64,000 nucleotides of DNA from Zygaena filipendulae (taxonomy: Eukaryota; Arthropoda; Insecta; Lepidoptera; Zygaenidae), in the NCBI GenBank assembly GCA_907165275.2, contig OU015665.1, forward strand, positions 9,114,001 to 9,178,000, written 5' to 3'. Of this stretch, positions 34,804-46,547 are shown piece after piece. How positions within the stretch are numbered: the first letter of the stretch is position 1; every line of letters begins with the position of its first letter. A program made the position numbers and the translations under genes. The notes under the pieces were generated by a model, which saw nothing but the letters and a program-made list of their open reading frames with translations, searched no databases and was not told the origin of the DNA.

Positions 34804-35598
34804 GCATTTAAAAGCCATTTCATAATAATTAATAACTGAACTAGATTCATTCTTTTTATCATTTTAACTAAAAAATCTACTTCTAAATAATAAATGTATA
34901 TTTCCATTATGGATATGAAGGTTGACTTCACAAACGTTCAACCTCTATTAAGCCTAAACTCTCATTATTGGTGAGTGCTTCCCTCGTAATTTTAGCCTTA
35001 GAATAGTGAGACGGCACTCCCAGTGCTGCAGTGCCGACTAAGTTTATGGTTCCTTTTATCCGGAAACTCCCCTGTCGCCTCACTACAGTCATTCTCATAG
35101 GTAACCTGATTACGTCTTGATAATAGATCCCTACTGAACTACAGCCATATACACAAGGTACCTACGGCTAAGGGAAGATTCCTCTTTGAGTTGAATGCAC
35201 AAATAAGAGCCGTATTTCCTTACTCTATTCCAAGCTAGCATATACGTTGCGACATGGCAAAGGAAAGATTTATAAACCTTGAAATGTACTACGTATTTCT
35301 AGCACGTTAAAATGTTCGCTCGTAAGTCGTAACTTTCAATTGAATATTTTATGCACTTTTAGTATAAATAGATTTAAATATTCCATGCACAACCTTTTGC
35401 TTTTAAAATATTCTTCTTCTTGTTTATTTATGGCGTGTATCGCGGTCTAGGTATCGTAACAAGAGGCGACGCTACGTTGTATGTAGGTATATTTGTTCCT
35501 CAAGAAAGAACAATTCTCTCTCTCGAAATCAGATTCTTGCTCTGGTTAAATCTAATTATTGCTAAATACTGGCTGGAATCACTGATTAATATTAGCTA

Positions 35599-35810
35599 CT
35601 AGCTGTTCGCAGCAGTTTCATCCGCTGTAGTTTCGGAGTACCCGCGGGAATTCCGGGATAACAAGTAGGTATCCCTGATAACATACCTATATGACATTTT
35701 GCATACCTCAAAATGTCATAACGATCGACTTAAAATTGTCGAAGCGTAAAAATATTAAAAATAAACAAATAAACTCACATTTACATTTATAAATACATAG
35801 GGATATTAGC
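35599..35810 (-). mobile_element. Helitron-like element
   Basis: CTAGCTGTTCGCAGCAG at 35599, then CGGGAATTCCGGGATAACAA and a TTTACATTTATAAATACA tip. Diverged hairpin. Confidence 0.55.
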
Positions 35811-36446
35811 TATTTTTTTTTTTTTTTCATTTATTCGGTCCATGAAAGGCGAACGGCTTTATGACTGGAAAAACGAAAAAACCCACGCCTACACTCAGTA
35901 CGGCTTCCACCCAACAATGACCCAATAACCTTTGGAATATGTTTGGAATATTGTATCTTCAAATTATATTAGTAACATACCTAAATGTCAGTTTTCATAT
36001 ACCTAGTTACCGTTTTCTTAGGGCGTGTTCACGTTAAGCAAATAATATTCGACTCAATATTTACTAACCTGCATATAAAAATTCTGTCGGTAATTTATAT
36101 GAATTCGTTATCTTTACTATTACGTATAACTATTTTTACGGGTTTATTATCAAATTATCTTAACATTTCAACAAAAATCTTACTGTTAGACAATTTCGAC
36201 ACCCCCACCAAATCAAAATGTTTTTCACTGTGTGTTCCGACGATTTTATCAGGATTTGGCAGCTCGTCGAACTGAACCTACTCACGAAGTTTCATGCAGC
36301 CTATTATTAGTCACTGAGAAAACAAGGCATGGGCTGCCGGATTATGTACCTATATCGGCACCATTTGAAACTGAACTGTGTCACTACTGACAGTTCAAAC
36401 TTAACCCATTTAACCCCGTTTATATGTATTAGTGAGCACTCTGAGC

Positions 36447-36512
36447 TACATATTCTGACTAAGGTGTAGAGTTTGAGAAGTTAGGTCTTGTAGAGTTAGG
36501 GTGTGTCTCTTA
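36447..36512 (+). repeat. Dispersed repeat, copy 2a
   Basis: Direct match to 30166-30232 (ACATATTCTGACTAAGGTGT, GTAGAGTTAGGGTGTGTCT). Confidence 0.5.
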
Positions 36513-37111
36513 AAGCGCTCCCGAGCAACACATAAACATAGGGACCGCTTACGAATACCTAATAATAGTTACCGAATAATAGTTATCTATTGTTTTATTA
36601 CATTTATGTTCATCCTGCTTCTTTCTTAACGATGAATTAAATGATTTTCATACTATAACCACAATACCTGGTACTCATTTAGATTTCCATTCTTTTTGCG
36701 GCGAAGCCCACAGCCAAGCATAATTTTTGTATTGATCTTGGCTTGGATCTTGATAAGATCTCCTTTTTTACATTTATGTTTTTGGTGGGCTGGGACAAAC
36801 TTCCATCCCCTAGTTTAAGGGGTTGGGGGATAAAAGTTACAAGTTTTATAATTTTTTTGTTGTTTGTGTATACTAGCTTACATGCCAAATTTACGACCAA
36901 ATTTCAGCTTTCTAGGACATTAAGAAATTTGATGATCATCAGTGAGTCAGTGGCGAAATCAGGAGTTTTTAGATATCAATATAATGTAAAGTATAAGAGC
37001 TATAATGTGCAATTAAAACTTTATATTTATTATTTAAGTCCGCTATTGACAACAAATCCCGAGAATTTCGTTTATTTAGTATAATCCAAACCCAAGTTAT
37101 AAGGGTTCAAA

Positions 37112-37192
37112 AAACGACGAAGTACTCCGAGAAAAGATAGGCAGTACTCCCGCTTCGCTTGGCTCGTCTTGGCAGGGGCACTACCGTGCCTC
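37112..37192 (-). repeat. Dispersed repeat, copy 2b (inverted)
   Basis: Reverse match to 29996-30075: GAGAAAAGATAGGCAGTACT, CCCGCTTCGCTTGGCTCGTC, GGGGCACTACCGTGCC. Confidence 0.55.
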
Positions 37193-38266
37193 CATATACA
37201 TTATATATATTGTATTGTGTATAGCTTTTTTATTGTCCAACTAACAGACTAAATACGATTTTGATTTTTATACTTGCTAATTGTTTAGAGGAAATATCCT
37301 GTCCTTTCTAAGGAAGGACTTTTCAATGCTCGATAGCAGAGGTTATATGAAAAATAAAAAATCCCGACAAGCCGACTTTTTTGGGACAATTTAACTAAGG
37401 TCACTGTAATGAAGGACTGAACAAGTACTTACTGCACACTTATAAAGCTCCTGTTGAAACGCGAACCGTTAAAGATATAGACCCTTTTTTGTATGCATTG
37501 GGGTTAAAGAGAGGGTATGAGGGTGAAATTGGTTTCGAAGGGGTTTTGTTTTATCTTTCACAAGCATGTTTTCCGCTTGGAATTTGGAATTGCCTCGGGA
37601 ACCCTGTAAATAGCCTAGAGACTATTTATTATCTTTATCCTTCCCACGCTTCAAACCTATGGTTAGCTTGTTAGCACTTTTCCTGCTGATCCAAAACAAG
37701 ATCTACATCTCTGATTGCGGTAATTTTGTTTTAAAAATCGTTACTTAAAATAAAGTAATACGTAAGTATACGTAATAATTGAGTAATACGTAAGTAAATA
37801 CGTAAACAAATGGCGTACACAATAACCTATACTATATACGTGCGTTACGGATCGTTTGTCACGTAGGGGGGGGGGGGCAGGAAAATCACGAAAAATAAAA
37901 AAATTACAGGGGGGGATTTAATGAGATATCACGTGTGATATATGTATTTTTCGTTGAACGCACGATTTATAAACCAAATAGCGGCGCATTTAATCAGATT
38001 AGGTAGTGTATTTAAAGATAATATTTGAAAAATTTCAATATATAGGTACTTATTGTACTAAAAAATATGCGTGATTTTAAGTATGGGGGAGACGAATGGT
38101 CTAAAACCGCACTACATATCACCAGGGGTGAAGGGGGTTAAAAAGTTGCTAAAAAAACCATCGCGTGATTAATAGACGACGCCTTGCATTAAAAAGTTCG
38201 TTTTATTACGCGACAAATAGCTCTAGCGTTGATCAGATTTGTGTGCGAAAATTAGCCGACGACACT

Positions 38267-38486
38267 GGGCCCTTATTCACTATGACCTACAACATTCCTT
38301 GCCCATAAGGCGCGTCCCAAAAACGCATTTCCAAACGTTCTAGATGCAAAAATATTAGAAATAGAAAATATTAGTTTTAAATGTATTTTTTTTTTGCTGT
38401 AAAACTTCTTTGATTTCGAGGGAAAGACAGTTTTTGCGGCGTCTTATCTTAATGCGGCGTGTTATGGTCACAGTGAATAAGGGCCC
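38267..38486. mobile_element. 220-bp MITE with GGGCCCTTATTCAC inverted ends
   Basis: The ends GGGCCCTTATTCACTATGAC and GTCACAGTGAATAAGGGCCC are inverted with one or two mismatches. With one more base pair the right end reads GGGCCCTG, which resembles hAT ends (CAGGGCCC). No clear 8-bp target duplication is seen. Non-coding. Confidence 0.7.
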
Positions 38487-39024
38487 TGGTTTTTACACTA
38501 ACGTTTGATGCCCCTTCTATACGTTCTGTATATGCGCCCTAAATGACAGTTTGATTATATACAGAAGATAAAAATATAGATTGGATCACAAGTATCTGTA
38601 CCTTTTTGGCGTAAGTTTTCTTAGCGTCAGGTTATGAGTAAATAACCATTCTCGTAACGACCGGCTCAGACCAGACGTTCACTAGCATTCTTTTATTATA
38701 AACACTGGCTCAATCAATGTAGGTACTTTATACCTACGTACTTTTTGATCGGAGAGTGGGCTAAAGAATAAGCACCAAACTGTCTGTATACATAGCAACG
38801 TTATCGATGTTGACTTTGGCGTGAGATCAAGTCGATACGGGAGCGTGTTTGCGCAGACGACAAATTCTACTCTCGCTAAATAGAATGACGCTCTAGCATC
38901 CATAAGGTCCTCTCCGCAACCCTCCGGGTACCACAGTCGATCGATCTAACGCAAGTTGTCAATTTGCCACGTATCAGTGAAAGGGTTGACCTCCGGCTAG
39001 CTCTTGAATTACGGGTATAACAAA

Positions 39025-39230
39025 CTAACTGTTCCCTGCGGTTTCACCCGCGTTGATTTAAGAGTTCCCGATGGGGAAGGGAAGGGAATTCCGAGATAAA
39101 AGTAGGTACCCTGACAACATGGAGGTATTTCATGATGCTTTAAAATTGAGGCGTGAAAGCATTACAAAAAAAAAAATTACAAACAAACAAATAAATACAT
39201 TTGCATTCATTGTATCTAATATTGGAATCA
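39025..39230 (-). mobile_element. Helitron-like element, degenerate
   Basis: CTAACTGTTCCCTGCGG at 39025, then an altered AATTCCGAGATAAAAGTAGG and GTGAAAGCATTACAAAAAAA. Confidence 0.55.
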
Positions 39231-39327
39231 AAAATAGTTTTTTAGATAAATAATAATGAGAACAGGAGTAATTTAGATAAATTTAGATACGTCTCCGAAA
39301 GCACTGGATATTAAAAAAAATATTTTA

Positions 39328-39627
39328 TCTATATAATAAAAATGAATCGCCAAATGTGTTGCTAAGCGCATAACTTCCAAACGACTGCACCAAATTGGAT
39401 AATTGTTTTTTTTTGTGTTCGTTATTGTCAGGACAAGGTTTATATAAAAGAAGTTTGGAATTCTTACGGGAATTCCGAAACTCACGCGGGTGAATCTCCG
39501 AAACGGTTGGACCGATATTGACGGGAGTTTCACTGCTTTAGCTGTTGTTAAGGAGTAAATTAGACTGCATTGGAGTTCCTGCGGGAATCTCGAAACTCAC
39601 GCGGGTGAAACCGCGGGGCACAGCTAG
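39328..39627 (+). mobile_element. Helitron-like element, subfamily B, complete
   Basis: 300 bp from TCTATATAATAAAAATGAAT to GGGGCACAGCTAG, between A and T. It carries two GGAATTCC...CTCACGCGGGTGAA blocks, one internal and one terminal, which suggests that an older terminus was captured inside. Confidence 0.8.
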
Positions 39628-40176
39628 TATATAATATATATATATATGATATAAATAGGTATAATCATTTACATTAATTTAAATAGGTAGATATTGTAAA
39701 ATACCAAAATATAAAAAAAATACAGCAATATTAATAATAAAAATCTAATAAAGAATGGGGAATAGTATAACGAGTGACGTGTAGCTTCCTGGGTCTCGTT
39801 ACGAAATATCGGTAGGTTCTAGTATATAATTGTATACCTAGTGTTATATTACCTATGATCTATGGTATCGGTGCATGTGGGAAGACCCTTGTCGATGTAT
39901 AAAAGCGGTGCGGTTTTGAACCTTGCATGAGTGGAATAGGCCCGCAGTGCACACTGCACATGACTGAACCAATACATTACCTATCTCATTCTATTTTAAA
40001 GTTTTTAAAAGGAAACGTGGGAAGCGCTTATTCCATACAAAAACAAAGAAACGTATTCCTCTGGTTTTTCCTTATAATGACACTAGGGCAAATATTATTT
40101 TAATCACAGAAGATGTCCGTGGTTTTAATATATTACTTGGTACTTACTAGGTATAAAATCATTACTATAAATGTAT

Positions 40177-40467
40177 TTTTCATTACTCATACTCGGAAAG
40201 TAGGTCTGAAGTTGCCTGAGAAGCGGGTTGAAAGTAACACTTTTCAGCCCTAGGGAGAATCGCTTTCAACTGACAGCTGGATACTGCAGAAACAAGTTTT
40301 TTTTTTATGTCATAGGGGGCATACTTACTGGCCAGTAGCACACCTAATGGTTGATTTATGTAAAATAAAATTCACTCATTTTTTTCTTTAGCTAATTCCT
40401 ATTTTTATTTTGACTTTCCTTGCATTCGTAATGAAAAGCACAGTGTTACTTTCACCCCTAGGATAAC
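40177..40467 (-). mobile_element. M3 MITE, rearranged copy
   Basis: Left TIR and arm as at 4747. The middle is then replaced by unrelated sequence (about 40281-40365), and the stem-loop module is deleted to its last part (TTTCACCCCTAGGATAAC). Confidence 0.65.
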
Positions 40468-42705
40468 AATGTACTATTTTACCCGATACGTTTTTGTCTA
40501 TCACGTTAAGTTTTCATCAGGTTTCAATAAAAATATACCTATCTAGTTTGTTTTGTTTGTTTTGTAAATATCTTTATTGACATAAAACGGCAGCTTTACA
40601 GTCCAGTGTAAATAATAATCCTGGCTATAATTATTCTATTTACATAGTTTATTAGGCCCAAGAAGCCTTTACAAAACTTTTGTCCATGGAATAAAGACGG
40701 AGGAACTTAATAATATAATAAAATTGATCACTTACAGATTGAAAAACAATGACATCTTTGTGGAGATTTCATTTTAAAACAGGATTAGTTGTTGCTTAGT
40801 AGCAACTTATATTAACTGTGGTAGCAACAATATAAATAATAAACAGTAGGTATATAAATATGAGACACTATCTAGTTATGTACATACGTATCGCATTAAA
40901 TTAGGGAATAAAGTACATGATTCGTTATGTAGGTATAACTAATATTGCACTTGAATATTGATCTGTGTGCTGTGAAGTGGAATATTATATAAAAAAAATA
41001 CCTGATTTCATTCTCGATCGGTATAGGTACTCGATTAAATGCCTCGAGTATTCATAACGTAGGCACAGATAATATAATATACTAGACGTAGGTATTATCT
41101 TTGTTACCGGCAAAGGATATTATAATTCAGGCATGTACCTATACCTTTAGTTAGTTTGAAATAAATTAATTAACTAAAAAACCTGATCATTATTTAAATT
41201 AAAAAAATTAATCTATTTTTAAGCATTCCATCATGTATATCTACGTAAAGTATAAAATGACGAACAAGTAAAACATTTTTTGTGTACTTATTTTAATTGT
41301 TAATTGCACTTAAACGAGATAAAGCCCCGCTACACTACCATTTCTAACACTCACAAGAAACCTAATAACAGTTAATGTCATCAGTTAATTAGACTTGCTG
41401 AGTGTCGCCGTTTGAAAATCATCTTTATAACGAACGTAACTATCAGGTTTTCGCAGAATTTCAGAACTAGATTCACTACCTACTCACGACTACTCACGAC
41501 AACCTTAGTGTTGTTAATTTTGTTATCTCTTTTGATCGGAAACTACTCATTGATATTTTGTAAAAAGGGCAGCCTTTTTATACATAAGTCAAAACAAAAA
41601 ACATGCGTTCGTCATTTTGATCAACAGAGAATCAAACTAAATATTTATATTGCAAATATATAATTATCTACCTACGTTTTTTTTTTTCAAACAATCGAAT
41701 CAACACAAAGGTAATAAACCACATATATTTACGACTGCGCTTATTTACATAAAACGATGGGAGTGTTTGTGTTATTTACGTATTTATTGGCAACACTATA
41801 AACAATGATAGAAATAACTGGCTGCCATTGGCCAGTAGGTAAACACTGACGAATAATTAACTTGGAAATAGCTGTTCGAATGACTTTCAATTTGTTTTGT
41901 GTTCTTTTTTCTGTTACTTTCTTACTGGCATGTCTATGACTAATGTTTCTTTTTAAACGCATGGCAACTACAATATAGCCGTTGATGGCCTGCAACAACT
42001 GTAGTAACTGAAATATCATCTCTTTTGCCATGCCATACGAGTGGAATCGATAAGGGATTCATAACTTTGTTTTTAACTACAAACTAGCTTACTAGGTACT
42101 CCAACAACCTATAGGTACTCGAGAAGTCTATATCCTAATCCAATAGTGCTAGCTTATCTAAAGACTTTCACTAGCAACGGAACGCTTGAGAAACTATTGG
42201 AAAATACCTACATACCTCAAACGCGCGCTAATGGAAACCTATTGAACCTTTTTTATTTACCAGAGAAACTCGATAACCACAAACAAAATATCGCTCTAGA
42301 GTTTAGATCATTAAGCTTATGATTATGATCATTAAGCTATTAAGCTTTCGGGTAGCATTGCATACCAAAAATAGATAACTCATAACCACCAACAAAACAC
42401 ATCAACTAAATCCCTGAAACACATCGCACACCTAGATCTAAACAGCGATTAACTCAAAAAGACTTTTTTCAGGAAAGGCGAAAAACTGATTGCCATGTTC
42501 CTGTGTATTTCTGTAGGGCGATTATGTAACCTTTGTTGCTATCATATTTCAGTTTCAATCAGAAAAATAGCGAGTTTTTTTATTAATTAATCATGTTTAG
42601 ACAGCTTAAACTTTTGAAATATGTTTATTTTGGTTGGTTGCTAGATATTGTGGGTGTTAAAACGTGTGTAGGGAATAATGATAGAAATATGAAACTATAA
42701 TAAGC

Positions 42706-43108
42706 AATTGCACCAACATAGTTATAGATAATACAGCATACCAGATATCCGTAGGGAACACGGAGCAGTGCCTGGGACTTGCGACCCAGGTGTAGGTTTA
42801 ATGGGGCCCCTTTACAATGCATGAACGCTCACCTCCACTGCCCGTGCTCCCGACTTAAGCAAACCTCTGGAAACAACTAGATGACACAGCACACGTTATC
42901 ACTATTAGATTGATACGACACTATAACTGCACTGAACCGAACACAAAGTAACAATGAACCGTGGCTTACGCATACCCGCGTTTTATATCAAGTTCTAACA
43001 AAGACGAGTCGGGCAATGGAGTGGAGCGGGGGAACGAACGTACTACAACCGCTATTAGTCGGCGGGAAACGTTATTGATAACGAAACTACCCTCTCGCCG
43101 ACACGTGC
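42706..43108 (+). repeat. About 400-bp dispersed repeat, copy 1 (intron 2)
   Basis: Closely matches 54742-55160 in the same orientation, from AATTGCACCAACATAGTTA through GGAACACGGAGCAGTGCCTG, GGGGCCCCTTTACAATGCAT and GAGTGGAGCGGGGGAACG to GAAACTACCCTCTCGC. GC-rich for the region and without a shared ORF. It could be a retrotransposon 5' end or LTR-like piece. Family not recognised. Confidence 0.65.
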
Positions 43109-43328
43109 ATATTCGAATCGCAACACCGCCATGTTTTTGATTGCAACCGAAAAATGACAGAAACAAAAGTTACATAATAGCCCCTCAGAACTTTTCTGTT
43201 TTGATCAATGGGTAGGAAGTGCAGGTAGAAGATAGATGTTATAGGAATCTTGTATTTTAATGTGTTGTGTTAAAAAATTGAAATTTCTAAACCCAGCGAT
43301 TTGGGCTGTGCTATAGTCGGTTGGACAT

Positions 43329-43702
43329 AGGGTTGCCACCCGTACTATATTATACTGTATCGTACTATATTTCAGTCAATTGTACTATATATTATAGAAA
43401 AATAATAAAGTACGAAAAATACTATATTTTTATCCCCAACTGTCACGCTTTTTTATATTAACTGTGACTGGTCTGGAACACACCCGCAGCGCAGCACGGG
43501 GAATTTCAGAAGGAAATGCATTCGCGGCAACAAAACTTACACTGTAAAACTGGTAATAATTTATAGATGAATGCTGCCCCGATACATAATGACATAAAAT
43601 AAATTATGTACTATTTTTTTTCCTGCATTTCCCAAAAGTACTATATTTTTGCATCATTTTTCGGAAAAATACTTTATTTTTTCCAAAAAAAGGTGGCAAC
43701 CC
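43329..43702 (+). mobile_element. M1 MITE with 9-bp target duplication
   Basis: AGGGTTGCCACCCGTACTAT at the left and AAAAAGGTGGCAACCC at the right. Flanks are GTTGGACAT (43320-43328) and GTTGGATAT (43705-43713), one mismatch. Same family as 4157 and 50265. Confidence 0.78.
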
Positions 43703-44994
43703 GTGTTGGATATGTGTTTATACATATATTTATATAGAATTTGCTGCGAGCCTTATAAAATTACTTACAGAGGTCGAAGAATAAATTAATACAAATGTAA
43801 TATTCTTTGCGCAAAAATGGCGCAAAATTAATTGAGTTATTTTCGACTGCCCTAGAAGTAATTACCTACTTAAAGGCACATAATTATTATATTCTTTTGC
43901 GTAACTAATCTAAACTAAATATTAATCATATTACATTACTTGTATTAGGTATATATTTCATACTTATTAAGGTTAATATATAAAATTAAGGATACATCAT
44001 ACGACTGTTCGTGACGCCACTATTTGTAGTGGGAAACTACAGAGAATTTTACCACATAATTAAAGTCATACATCTGGAAATTCTAACAAACTCTGTTAAC
44101 GAGGTACCTAACTACGCATTAAGTTCGAATAATAAATATGCAAGTAGGGTTGCCAGATGAAAAAAACCTTGAGTTCTGAGGAAAGGCCTGATTTCCACTG
44201 AAAAGTCTAAGATTTTTTAGCTTGAGAATTTTCTCTTACACGTACTTAACAATTTAGAAAAGTCGTAATATTATCGTTTTCCTACACTGCGGAAATAAGT
44301 ACTTTAGATTATTTATTTTCAGTTAACTTTTTATTAATGATATCTTTAAAATGTAAGCTGTATTTTCTTAAAAATTCTAAAAATCCTGAGTATTCATGAG
44401 ATTTGCAAAATACAGGCTGCAATCGTGAAAGAGTCCAAAATTACCATCGACCCTACAAACAAGCATCTTTTGCACGTCTGAAATACTTTGTTTAAGCAGG
44501 TAGATACCTACACACAAAACTAACACCGTTCTATTTTGCGCGCTAATTATTATTTAAATTCAGTTAAAACATTTTACAATTAGTAGGAAGAAACTTACAT
44601 GCAAATGTAATGTTTGATAAGACTAAAAGGATCGCTCAAAATAGATACTTAAAATAGGTAGGATTTATTTTTTTGACGCAGAATCGTTAAAGCGGATAAG
44701 AAATCCACGCCTGGGAGCCTGGAAGTACTGGCTACCATGTTTCTTTTCTTTTCGTTCTTCTTCCGCTTATTTTTTATTAGCATCGGATATTAACATTTGA
44801 AATTTATTGGTGCACAGATTGTGAAATCTAGCTCGGAGATTAATCGATTCTTATATTTTTGTAAAATTATGTAAGTGCAAAGCCGTAAAACAACAAAATT
44901 CACTTATAAAAAACTTCTATTGACACAAAAATAAATGTAGGAACTTCACTCCCGCCGAGAACTCCCAATAGCTTCTTAGCAGCTATTTTATTTT

Positions 44995-45431
44995 TAGAGT
45001 TCCGTACCCAAAGGGTAAAACGGAACCGATTACTAAAACTTCGCTGTCCGTCCGTCCGTCTGTGGGTCTGTCACCAGGCTGTATCTCATGATCCGTGATC
45101 CGTGATAGTTAGACAGTTGAAATTTTCACAGATGATGTAAGTAGTTCTGTTGCCGCTGCAACAACAAATAGTAAAAACAGAATGAAATTTATATTTAAGG
45201 GGGCTCTCATAAAACAAACGTAATATTTTTGCTCGTTTTTGCTCGATATTGAAAACGGCAACAGGTAGACGCTTGAAATATTCACAGAATACTTAGTAAT
45301 ATATTCACTTTAAAAAATAAAATAAAACAATTATTAATCCCATACAACAAACATGATTTTTGCCGTTTTTATAGATAGGTAGGTAATGGTATGGAACCCT
45401 TCGTGCGCGAGTCCGCCTCGCACTTGGCTGG
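44995..45431 (+). mobile_element. GTTCCGTACC-type repeat abutting exon 3
   Basis: Starts GTTCCGTACCCAAAGGGTAA, has GTCCGTCCGTCCGTCTGTGG, and ends GAACCCTTCGTGCGCGAGTC followed by CGCCTCGCACTTGGC. The same ends are seen inverted at 2126-2757. Its right end is about 29 bp from the exon 3 acceptor. Confidence 0.65.
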
Positions 45432-45459
45432 ATTTCAGTTTGTTTTTTCGCGTTCCCAG

Positions 45460-45590
45460 GTGGCAGCAGGCGCGCTACGAGAGTGACCGTCGCAACTGCA
45501 GTTGGAATATGGTTGTTAGCCGCCCTGCTGGCAACCCCCGCGTATGTCGGCTCATATTTGAGAGCCTTCGTTGTCAACCCTACCAAACAG
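45460..45590 (+). CDS. CCHaR: CCHamide-type receptor, coding exon 3 (TM4)
   Basis: Short exon, residues 140-183, about 27.7 kb downstream of exon 2 and easily missed. The acceptor is cgttcccag and the donor gtgcgt. Its first two bases complete the Gly codon opened by exon 2, giving a third intracellular-side stretch GGSRRATRV and then TM4 with the invariant Trp (W157 = W4.50) in VGIWLLAALLATP. It ends in phase 0 at ...VNPTKQ, which matches exon 4. The correct frame has no Met and yields only about 43 codons, so ORF-based searches will not report it. The call rests on reading-phase agreement at both ends plus the TM4 landmarks. A GTTCCGTACC-type repeat ends only about 29 bp upstream, so the polypyrimidine tract is squeezed between repeat and exon. 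Confidence 0.88.
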
Positions 45591-45673
45591 GTGCGTATTT
45601 AAAAAGTGTATTTTAAAAAGTGTTAAATTTCAAAACAAAAATAAAAAATAATAACTATTAATAATTAAGGGCA

Positions 45674-46001
45674 ATAGGCATGTTGACTAATTTTTATTTT
45701 TTAGTCCGTCTTGTATATTATAAAAAAATTTTGGACACGTATTTTTTCCTTTTTTTACGTAATCAAAAATAACGGCGATATATTAAGTTGAAATTTCGCG
45801 TGACGTCACTATTCGGACAGTTTGTATGGCGGTTTTAGCGGTTAGTGACGTCACGACCCCCTCACCCTAAACTTTAATGCGCTTTATCTTTGTATATTTT
45901 AATTTATTTGAAAAAGCAAAAAATACGTGTCTATTGTTTTTTTATTTTCTAACTGACGGACTAATTAGAATTTTGATTTTCAAAAGTAGTCCACATCCCC
46001 A
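45674..46001 (-). mobile_element. M2 MITE
   Basis: About 328 bp with ends TAGGCATGTTGACTA and TAGTCCACATCCCC. It contains two GTGACGTCAC-type palindromes (CGTGACGTCACT, AGTGACGTCACG). Very similar to the nested copy at 50313-50640 in opposite orientation. Confidence 0.75.
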
Positions 46002-46514
46002 TTGATGCTTACACCCGAGCTAACTACTCTGCTTTACATTTCGATTGTGAGGTAAGTAGAAAAAAGCGGCATTACAAGAATAAAACATTTTATTTTCAAG
46101 AACGAAATTGAGCTTCACCGTTCGATATTTAAAATTGATGACTATTATACTCATACGAAGACAAGGCTGAATAGCGAAGCGACCTCTTTTGTCATTGGGC
46201 TGAATTCATGATGTCTATTGCCAGTATGATGGTAAGATGTACGCGAACATTTTGGAAGAGTGAAGAGGTTTTTTTTTTTTAAATTACTTACCGCCCTAGG
46301 GCTTTTCTAGTTACATTATTACCCTAGAGCACTAATTGGTCACCTACAAGCCCCAATTGGGGGTAATAGGGACCTACTTACCAAATATGAGAGATGTAAA
46401 ATAATTTTAATCAACATCTGAGTACACTGTTTTAAGCAGTTTTCGCTATTTCTCGTAGTTTCAGATTTGATCATCCACACCCACTTGAAAAATTCATCCT
46501 GTATACGTAATACG

Positions 46515-46516
<2 letters not shown>

Positions 46517-46546
<30 letters not shown>
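46517..46546 (+). repeat. (TAA)10, 5' flank of the Dong-type LINE
   Basis: Ten TAA units directly before the LINE sequence. A second TAA tract lies at its 3' end (48788-48820). In the LINE reading frame this tract translates as a run of Asn, which is target sequence and not protein. Confidence 0.9.

Positions 46547-46547
<1 letters not shown>

Larger units (their letters stand above)
26477..45459. other. Intron 2, main part (overview)
   Basis: About 19 kb without a host exon. Recognisable pieces are listed separately. LINE-tail-like stretches lie at 27280-27345 (TTTATTTATTTATTCAAC), 35812-35960 and 40556-40720 (AATATCTTTATTGACATAAA). Segments 26620-27270, 27350-28190, 30800-31380, 31600-32750, 33600-34700, 34810-35590, 37200-38260, 38490-39020, 39630-40170, 40730-42700 and 43720-44990 show nothing I can identify beyond AT-rich sequence. 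A GC-rich patch at 32755-32830 (CAGAGCCCGCGCCGCAACGA) is odd but has no ORF. Confidence 0.6.

Noticed and set aside
34704..34931. Minus-strand ORF with poly-Ile
   Set aside because: Translation of the (ATT)n microsatellite.
45386..45616. 76-codon ORF over exon 3
   Set aside because: It starts in the GTTCCGTACC repeat and reads a different frame from the TM4-encoding frame, which is fixed by splice phases.
46467..46547. Apparent N-terminus with a poly-Asn run on the Dong-type protein
   Set aside because: The Asn run is the (TAA)n target read in frame, and the upstream residues are flanking DNA.
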